A DNA stretch of 64,000 bases from Petrolisthes cinctipes. Taxonomy: Eukaryota; Arthropoda; Malacostraca; Decapoda; Porcellanidae. Numbering within the stretch: position 1 is the stretch's first letter; the number at the start of each line of letters is the position of its first letter. Under the pieces are notes generated by a model. It saw only the letters and a list, made by a program, of their open reading frames with translations, ran no database searches and was not told the origin of the DNA. Shown in pieces: positions 57,701 to 64,000 of the stretch. Location of the stretch: assembly GCA_033782935.1 (NCBI GenBank), contig JAWQEG010001343.1:12501-76500 (forward strand). Reading direction: 5' to 3'. Made by a program: the position numbers and the translations under genes.

Positions 57701-59302
57701 TAAACTCACTCCTCATATGGTAGTAACTACCAGCAGATGACAAATATACAAAAACACAAGAAATTGTAAATAAAATCTCCACATACCATTGATTTGTTTC
57801 AATCTTCTGATCAGAGAGAGCTTTAGCAAGCTCTCGGTTATTCTTCTTCAATTTTTTAATCTTCATTTCAAACACAGCTCGAACATCATTTCCTGAAAAA
57901 TGTATACTTACAGAAAATTTTTCACTCCATTCCATACCTTGTATAGCAATACCGTAGTAAGAAAGCGAGAATGTTTATGAGATGTGATTTGTATAAAACT
58001 ATACATTGAAGTAGTTTGGACACATGGAGAAATTGCAAAATGAGGAATTTACAACGGTGTACCGGTATGGGAGAGAAATTGAGGAGTCTGATGTGAAAGG
58101 CCCCTGATGTGAACAGGGTAGAAGATTAAGTAAGGGAGATAAATTATGAGAGAAAGAAGAGAACTGGACCATGTGAAAGGGAGTGTTGGAACACGGAGAA
58201 CCTTAGGGTTGTATTATTAAACTTCTTCAAGGAAATGGTACTTCGTTGCTAAATTCACACAGGAATATGATAGGAATTGCGCAATGGAGAGAACATTTCT
58301 ACGAATTAGTTTAATAATACCACCCAGAGACTTGTTTACCAGGGCAGGGCAGGGGAGGGGGTGGGGGTTCTCAGTGGGAGCAAGGCATCACAGCTTATGT
58401 CATATATACTGATAGTTTATACAATATATCATACTAAAGACCATATTCAAGAGCATTCATGATGTATGGAATGGCGTGATACTGGTACAGTCGGCAAAAA
58501 ATGTTTCGTTACCACCCCTACGTTAATTTTAACATGGGTAAGCCCGGTAGGGTTGGTACTCCACCGACGTGCAGCTGTGACTCGTGTCATCCGGGACATG
58601 CTGGACGGGAATCGTCATTGCCAAGGCAGTGTCAACTTTTTTATATCAAAAGTTTAGCTGATTTTAAATTAAATTTTGAGTGTTGAAGAACTCTTACTAT
58701 TTAACTATTCATTATTAAACATAAGGAAATGCGTTTGAGTATTTTAGAACAAGGATAACCGTGAAATACCCAGAAAATATAGCACTGGCTGAAAGAACGT
58801 CATTCCTACTTGGCTGCCCATGACACACTGAGGGGCAGTGGCCAGGGGCACGGACTTATGAAGGCCGGAGGGTGGCGGAGGTACGACACTCACCAGTCAG
58901 GCGTACCAGCATTACATCACACTGTTTTAGGGATGGTAACGAAACTTTTTTTGCCGACTGTACAATGGCTCCATAGAAAAACAATAGAGCCATCGTACCG
59001 GTACCTTGCCATCGTATGCTCCATGAATGTTTTTGCATAGGGCCCTAAGATCAAACTTATATAGGCCTATAAAGGTAATAAAACAAAAAAAATAAGACAA
59101 TATCAGAAGGAACCAAAAAGATCTCATAATTATATTTTAAATTATTACCTGGCGAGAAACGGCAGTGACTTAAACTTCTCTGCAGCTTTATCTTCTCCAA
59201 CTTTTTCATGATCTTCTTTCGTTTCGCTTTTTCTTCCTCTTCTGTTTGAGTTGAATCCATCTCGCCATCTGCCTTTCCCTTTTCTTGTTTTAAAAGGTCC
59301 AT
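48719..59302 (-). CDS. SGO: Shugoshin (centromeric cohesin protector)
   Basis: Ten coding exons: 59302-59149, 57892-57787, 55380-55269, 54680-54515, 54316-54164, 53976-53917, 53829-53672, 53448-52894, 52537-50082, 48809-48719 (TGA). All phases agree; 1336 residues. Residues about 15-125 form the N-terminal coiled coil (AVFEMKIKKLKKNNRELAKA; ETVRLKAELQEAQEKL), which in shugoshins binds PP2A-B56. The middle is disordered: Ser/Pro-rich exon 8 with a polySer run, an AT-hook-like GRGRGRGRPK near residue 530, basic and acidic blocks. The C-terminus has the shugoshin motif split by the last intron: RRAATKVTSFKEISLN then R-K-M-R-K-G-K, matching the family E-P-S-L-N-x-K-M/L-R-R. Shugoshins guard centromeric cohesin from cleavage and phosphorylation. 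The ATG at 59302 follows an acceptor at 59305, so an upstream untranslated exon is expected. Length is nearer vertebrate SGO2 than SGO1, but arthropods usually have one gene. Confidence 0.93.
49076..49142 (-). mobile_element. tRNA-Val-derived SINE head, degenerate
   Basis: Minus strand: GGAGGTGTAGTGGGAAGTTC (A box), CTGTCTCACATTC loop region and GGGTTCGATTTCC (B box). Spacing fits a tRNA but the stems pair poorly. Lies in the last intron of shugoshin. Confidence 0.5.
53226..53258 (-). repeat. Coding (TCA)n microsatellite, polySer
   Basis: A (GAT)n run on the plus strand encodes about ten serines in shugoshin exon 8, followed by S-P-S-P-P-P-P-P. Its length is likely to vary between individuals. 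Confidence 0.9.
55484..57050 (+). mobile_element. Tigger/pogo-like transposon relic with nested LINE ends
   Basis: Diverged ends AAGTAAATCCTCGCTAATTC and CGACTTAGTGAGGGTGTACT are inverted. On the plus strand from 55877 it starts MALKRKLSSDISSNAKKRQ, then in other frames GEKGRQQQLAMLG-like and Q-T-T-M/I words, a broken helix-turn-helix start of a Tigger transposase. Most of the core is gone and LINE fragments occupy 56360-56876. It sits in intron 2 of shugoshin and is flanked by a direct repeat of about 60 bp (TATATACTCAACACAATA at 55417 and 57054). Confidence 0.75.
56360..56876 (+). pseudogene. Two truncated LINE 3' ends in tandem
   Basis: Both copies end in the same reverse-transcriptase tail: WQNRVEEYVKERNVRGKV, VRRDCWSRENWRHFCRGHP in the first (to about 56590) and RVEEYIRERNVRGRVGFDQV, RECWNRENWKHFCRGHPLGG in the second, which also has CGMSEKAIGIECGVVERVK and LKWFRHV. 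Each ends at an AGATAGATAG tail, as RTE-type LINEs often do. A more decayed relative is at about 58000-58210. Confidence 0.8.
57440..57620. mobile_element. Small inverted-repeat element
   Basis: TATACATGGACCTTAGGAAT and GGGGACTCCAAA pair with TTTGGAGTC and TTTTCAAGGTCCAAGTATAC; about 45-bp diverged arms. Confidence 0.55.
58441..59045. mobile_element. CATACGATGG-family MITE interrupted by another element
   Basis: Left part CCATATTCAAGAGCATTCAT...GATACTGG (58441-58485) and right part CAATGGCTCCATAG...CATGAATGTTTTTGC (58963-59045) together match the element at 12950-13075. The gap is the TA-flanked element 58488-58960. Confidence 0.88.
58488..58960. mobile_element. 473-bp Tc1/mariner-type non-autonomous element
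   Basis: Ends CAGTCGGCAAAAAATGTTTC and GAAACTTTTTTTGCCGACTG, TA on both sides, inserted where the intact host MITE has CGG-TA-CGATGG. No transposase frame recognised. Confidence 0.9.
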
Positions 59303-59389
59303 GGCTGTCAAAATACAAAAATATTCATCATCATTACTATTACCAGTACCATTATCTTAGCCAAATTTCAAGTACCCGAGGAAAATACA

Positions 59390-60040
59390 CTAGAAAAGTA
59401 TATTGGTGAATCAACCATACTTGCTACTTGTTTACTTGTTTGTAAGATATTCTATGCCCTGCTCCACCAGCAGATGGTGCTCCACAGGGCCTCCCTCAAT
59501 ATTATTAAACACTATAATCACTTCTAATGCTCATATCATCCTTGTCGTACCCTCAGCAAACAGGTGTGTTTTCAATCTTTTCTTAAAAATCATGCAATTT
59601 TCACTACTCCTGACATTTAATGGTAATCAATTTAAGAGCCTTGGTGCACACCTTTCAAATGCTCTGAAACCCATTGTCAGATTGCTCATCGGCTCATTTA
59701 ACCTGTATTGTTCATCACTATGCCTGAGTTCCATAGAGGTATTTACTTGAAAACCTCTTAAAAAATTCTTTAATATTTTGGTTATCCAAATTTCAAGGTT
59801 CGAAATGTTAGAAGACATATCTTGTACACAATCCTCATCTTTATTAGTAGCCAATGTAGGTCAACCACAAACCAAACCCCACCTAGGCTACGGGGGAAAT
59901 TTACATTTGGCAAAAAAAGTATTGGAACTGCCCTATGCATAGTTATTGTTAATTTCCATGTAAGAGTGGTTCTAACACTTCCTTCACTGACTGTACAGAA
60001 GCAATAGTGGTGGTTTAACATTTCTGTGATGCCCTTCCCT
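59390..60040 (-). pseudogene. LINE reverse-transcriptase fragment
   Basis: Minus strand, in two frames: LHWLLIKMRIVYKICLLTFR, then ELRHSDEQYRLNEPMSN, FRAFERCAPRLLN and IFKKRLKTHLF. These are the P-V-x-x-R-I-x-F-K and A-P-x-L-W-N-x-L-P regions near the end of CR1/Jockey-type ORF2, with stops and a frameshift. Confidence 0.85.
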
Positions 60041-60059
60041 CAGTACAGGACTATATAGA

Positions 60060-61515
60060 GATTCATGCTCTTCATATATCATAGAAGACGTGTTAAAGGA
60101 ATCAATTAAATACCGGTACATACACTAGGAAAACTTACTTAAGGTATGTATTCATGAACATCCGTGGTGTATACGATGGTGTGGTCCTGGTAAGATAGCT
60201 CTCTTGTTTATCTACATATGGAAACCCACTATGAAACCCATCACTAATGAAGCAAATATAGAAGGCTAACTTACTGATTCCTCCAAACTATGCCAAGAAA
60301 CAGACAACCCCAGTGATACTAATAGGGATCTGTTTCGTGGCATAATTTGGAGGAATCACATTACCACACAACAGATTCCGGTATTTATCTAGACTATTGC
60401 CGTTTTGTAGCAGTGCTGCCAGACCCGGCTAGGTCCCTGTATTTTGCCCCGGTCATTTCCTGGTACTTTACCACGGTTAGTTCCCGGTAGTTTGCCCAGG
60501 TTAGGTTCCGGTGGTTTGCCCAGGTTAGGTCCTGGTAGTCTGATGCGGTATAGGTTAGTTTAGGTAAGATCAAGTAAGGTCAGGCTAATTTCAAAATGCC
60601 CCATTTGAATATGCCCTATATTGGAAATGGGGCATTTGCAGAGGAAATGCCATAGAAGAAAATAGGGTATTTATCGAAAGAATTACCATTGGTAAATATT
60701 GAAAGAATTACCGTTATTGCGTACGTTTTTTCTACCTTCATTACCCACTTATTTAGACCATTCTAAGACTATTTTCTTCTATGGCATTTCCTCCGCAAAT
60801 GCCCCATTTCCAAGATAGGGCATATTCTAATGGGGCATTTTGAAATTAGCCTGACCTTACCTGACCTTACCTAACCTAACCTAGACCGCATCAGACTACC
60901 GGGACCTAACCTGGGTAGACTACCGGGACCTAACCTGGGCAAACTACCGGGAAATAATCGTGATAAAGTACAATAAATGACAGGGGTAAAATACTGGGAC
61001 CCAGCCGGATCTGGCAACACTGCTGCAAAACGGTAATTCTTTCAATAAATACCTTACCATTTTGTAGCAGTGTTACCAGATCTGGCTAGGTCCCATTATT
61101 TTGCCCCGGTCATTTCCTGTACTTTACCACGGTTATTTCCCGGTAGTTTGCCAAGGTTAGGTCCCGGTGGTTTGCCCAGGTTAGGTCCCGGTAGTCTGAT
61201 GTGGTCTAGGTTAGGTTAGGTAAGGTCAGGCTAATTTCAAAATGCCCAATTAGAATATTCCCTGTTAATGAAGGTAGAAAAACCGTACGCAATAACGGTA
61301 ATTCTTTCAATATTTACCATAGTCTTAGAATGGTCTAAATAAGTGGGTAATGAAGGTAGAAAAACCGTACGCGATAACGGCAATTCTTTCAATATTTACC
61401 GGATGTTCTTGAATACGTACTTTAGTTTCATTAGTGGTGGGTTTCCTAGTGTATGTATTCAATTGATTTCTTTACCACGTTTTCTATGATATATAAAGAG
61501 CATTAATCCTAACAT
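60060..61515. mobile_element. Composite foldback with nested GGTA-ended MITEs
   Basis: Outer arms: AGAGATTCATGCTCTTCATA...ACATACACTAGGAAAAC on the left (60056-60240) and TTTCCTAGTGTATGTATTCA...ATATATAAAGAGCATTAATC on the right (61424-61510), reverse complements. Inside lie a TTAA-family piece (60255-60370), one complete GGTA-ended MITE (about 60690-61055, plus orientation), an inverted truncated copy before it (60400-60665), and shortened copies after it (61050-61320, 61318-61400). Part of a CATACGATGG MITE is at 60150-60200. Confidence 0.75.
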
Positions 61516-61584
61516 AGTATCACTGCTACTACAACCACAACTAACTAATAAGCTACCATAAGGAGCAATTATTATTTTGTTTAC

Positions 61585-61635
61585 CTTCAAAATGGCGTCG
61601 TCGTCGTTGTCTACTTTGCCCGGCAGTTGGGGTTA
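61585..61635 (-). other. Candidate untranslated first exon of shugoshin
   Basis: Minus strand: a CGACGACGACGCCATTTTGAAG stretch (22 bases at 61606-61585) followed by GTAAACAA, a usable donor; spliced to 59304 it would place the ATG two bases into the next exon. An alternative is at about 62950-62898 (AAAAATGGCGACCGAG ... CCAGAAG|GTAAGA). Neither can be proved from sequence. Confidence 0.35.
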
Positions 61636-61849
61636 ATTAATTAATCATAGCAAATTCCATTCAGATAAATATCAAATACATGCAGTTTGATGTGTAATAT
61701 GTAGCCAATTTTAGATACTATGACATCTTTTGTACGCACTGTCAATGCGACCTTGAAATAAAATAATATGGTTAATAATTTAATTGGGGTTAGCGGTTGA
61801 GCTGATAACATTTTACTTTCCACTTAATTTGTCACTCAGTGCCGTATGC

Positions 61850-61972
61850 AAGAACATTCGTAGTGTTCACGATACCGTGGTACCAATACGATGGCTCTAT
61901 TGTGTGTATATGCAGCCATCGTATCGGTACTACACCATCGTATGCACCATGAATGTTCTTGAATATGGCCCA
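61850..61972. mobile_element. Palindromic MITE, CATACGATGG family
   Basis: GCAAGAACATTCGTAGTGTT and ATACGATGGCTCTATTG on the left mirror CAGCCATCGTATCGGTAC and GCACCATGAATGTTCTTGAA on the right. Confidence 0.85.
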
Positions 61973-64000
61973 CAGACTCAGTGTTTTTATCTTGTTGATG
62001 TTGTTGTTGCTGTTTTCCTTGCATTACCTAATAAAATCAGTCCTTAAGTTCCCTACAGCTTTAAGAGATTTGTTACGCATTGGTCTTCATATGAAAAAGA
62101 TGCAATCAAAGCAATGTTTAAAGTTACAGGGTGAATGCACCTTCCCCTAACGTTACATGTTATTTATTGTTATCTAAGTTCCCAACTTCCAAGAAGTTCT
62201 TTGGCAGCACATGGCTCCGAACAAGTTTATTTATTATTTTTTTTAATGGCATGAAAATAAATATACAGGTATGTAGTGATGTACTCATAGTTATATTTTA
62301 CATATGAATTTGCAATATAATGAATCAGAATTGGGGCTCCGTTGCAAGTTCGGACGACAGAGAAGACAATATTCAAGAAAAGCCAGTGGTATGACTATGA
62401 TGTCTGTCAGTTCAACTGAATCGACTATTCGACTCAGTTGAGTAATGGGTGGGGACAGAAGTTGGCAATTGATGGAACCAGCAGAGCCTTATAGAATTCT
62501 TGGGCTGGATGGGAGCAGTTCGATTCTCATGTTAGAGAATGGGATTTTTTTATATTTCATCCCCCCTCCCCCATACACACATTCACACAACAGAAAATTT
62601 CATGAAAACTATATATATCCAACAGGACAGTAATCAAGTGGGATCCTAGTTTAATTAGGTTTCTTACTGTAATCTAATGTGCTATCCTTGTGTACTTTTT
62701 TGTCCCGTTCTGCCGTATTCTAGGGCACAGATATATATAATTCCCTGTCCATCCACTCACTTCACAACCCTGCTCCTCATAATTATAGTCTTTCCTCGCA
62801 CATTTCTTTCCCTGTCCCACCTCACAGTTCGACTCTTCTTTTATCGCTATTATGCTGCTGGACATTGCTCTTCTGAGCCCTCTCGTGTGCTTCTTACCTT
62901 CTGGAGAGCTTGCAACACCCGCCAAACTACTCGGTCGCCATTTTTCTATACAATAACCCCCATGTAAGAGTTGATAGGAGCACTCAATATTTCATATACA
63001 GGGGATTTCAAAAATGATTTTCACAAATCATAGGACATATTCAGTAGATATAGATGAAGTTATTCTATGACATTTGGGGAGTTTTTATTATTTCGAAGTT
63101 AGGTTATTACACGTATAAAGTTATAGATAGCTATAAAATATTCTAGGCCTCTAGGGGGTTGAAAAGAGTTTTTCAACTACCTTAGGCATAACATAATACT
63201 CTTTAATATTCAAAGACTCGAATCCTTGAAGTGATTGAGAGTCCCCCAAAACATTACCATTCCCACCCTCATTTCTGCATTTACTGTAATAAACATTTTT
63301 GGTACTAGTCAAGCGTTTGTCCAGAATCACTCCCATTATTTCTGTCGCAAATGCATTAACATGAACCGTCGGTTCCAGTATAATAATATCAATTCAAGAT
63401 GGCCACCAAATGTTTACATCTAGGCCCCGTATTTTGCTAAGGTTAGGTCTCGGTAGTTTGCCGTGGTCCTGATTAGGTTAGATTAGGTCAGAGGAGGTCT
63501 ACCTAATTCTATTTATTGTGTTGTAGTGTTTTTCAGACAAATTTAGTTCCAATATGGCGAAAATGATGTGTTTTTGGAGATTGAGTTGGGGGAGGCAGAG
63601 GGGGGGGGGTGATATCTCCCAAAACATGGATTTGCGACGGTTATGAACAATAAATTCGTACAAAACATGTCACGCTATAAAACATTGCATTCCGAAAACC
63701 TCGGGAGTCGAAAGCAGATTATGGATAAACGCTTGACTATTACCAATTTTTTACCTTTTGGTTGAAGTTGTATATTTTACTGACATTTTGTATGTTGTAT
63801 TATTATGTAAATAAAGAATAATGCCAAAGTCTCTGTGTTTCAATATGCTGCATAAAATAATAAACTTGCTCCACATCCAAATCTTGTGTTTCATTATTAT
63901 ATATATACCAATGATATATGTCTAAACAAAGAAGAAAAAATAGCAAAAGTTTGGTTGGGGATCACAGTTTTTTGGCGATGGTTTGGGGCCAAAAACTTGT
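61973..64000. other. Intergenic, no gene recognised
   Basis: Open frames here match no family. About 63430-63515 has words of the GGTA-ended MITE (AGGTCTCGGTAGTTTGCC, GATTAGGTTAGATTAGGTC). A possible first exon donor at 62897 is noted under 61585-61635. Confidence 0.5.

Overview
This is a stretch of animal nuclear genome, and I infer an arthropod, most likely a decapod crustacean. It has intron-split genes with GT-AG junctions, very high density of microsatellites, TTAGG-like repeat cores, Tigger-type and P-like transposon relics, LINE 3' ends and many short palindromic elements with TA or TTAA target sites. No operons or prokaryotic signals are present. The species cannot be named from the sequence alone.

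Six genes can be reconstructed by joining exons whose splice phases agree. From left to right they are: a secreted lipocalin (minus, 1983-4109, four exons, both ends missing); a beta-1,3-glucuronosyltransferase of the B3GAT/GlcAT-I family (plus, 17701-22391, seven exons, complete but for the extreme N-terminus); a single-exon fukutin-related protein, FKRP (minus, 31166-32701, 511 aa); Churchill, CHURC1 (minus, 34035-35405, three exons, 111 aa); a secreted, catalytically dead serine protease homolog (minus, 39027-44398, seven exons, 395 aa); and a large shugoshin (minus, 48719-59302, ten coding exons, 1336 aa). A broken THAP/P-element-like transposase lies at 8582-11240 (minus).

Between and inside the genes the window is mostly repeats. 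At least eight short inverted-repeat elements can be delimited to the base by terminal repeats and TA sites, and for two of them an uninserted copy of the target is visible in the same window. Two Tigger/pogo-like relics sit in introns of the glucuronosyltransferase and shugoshin genes. A 428-bp-arm, almost perfect palindrome lies at 28757-29646. A recurrent roughly 340-bp element with GGTAAATATT-type ends and a TTAGG/CCTAA-rich core occurs in several copies at 36.7-39.0 kb and 60.4-61.4 kb.

The most unusual feature is that tandem repeats repeatedly begin at exon edges. In the lipocalin, the protease homolog and the glucuronosyltransferase, the last bases of an exon plus its splice donor, the acceptor tract, or in one case the start-codon/signal-peptide segment, have been tandemly copied into adjacent non-coding DNA, giving arrays of decoy splice sites. 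In addition one exon of the protease homolog takes its acceptor tract from the end of a TTAA-flanked element, and its putative last exon stops inside its own AATAAA next to another element. The genes look functionally unrelated, except that two of them (B3GAT and FKRP) are Golgi glycan-building enzymes.
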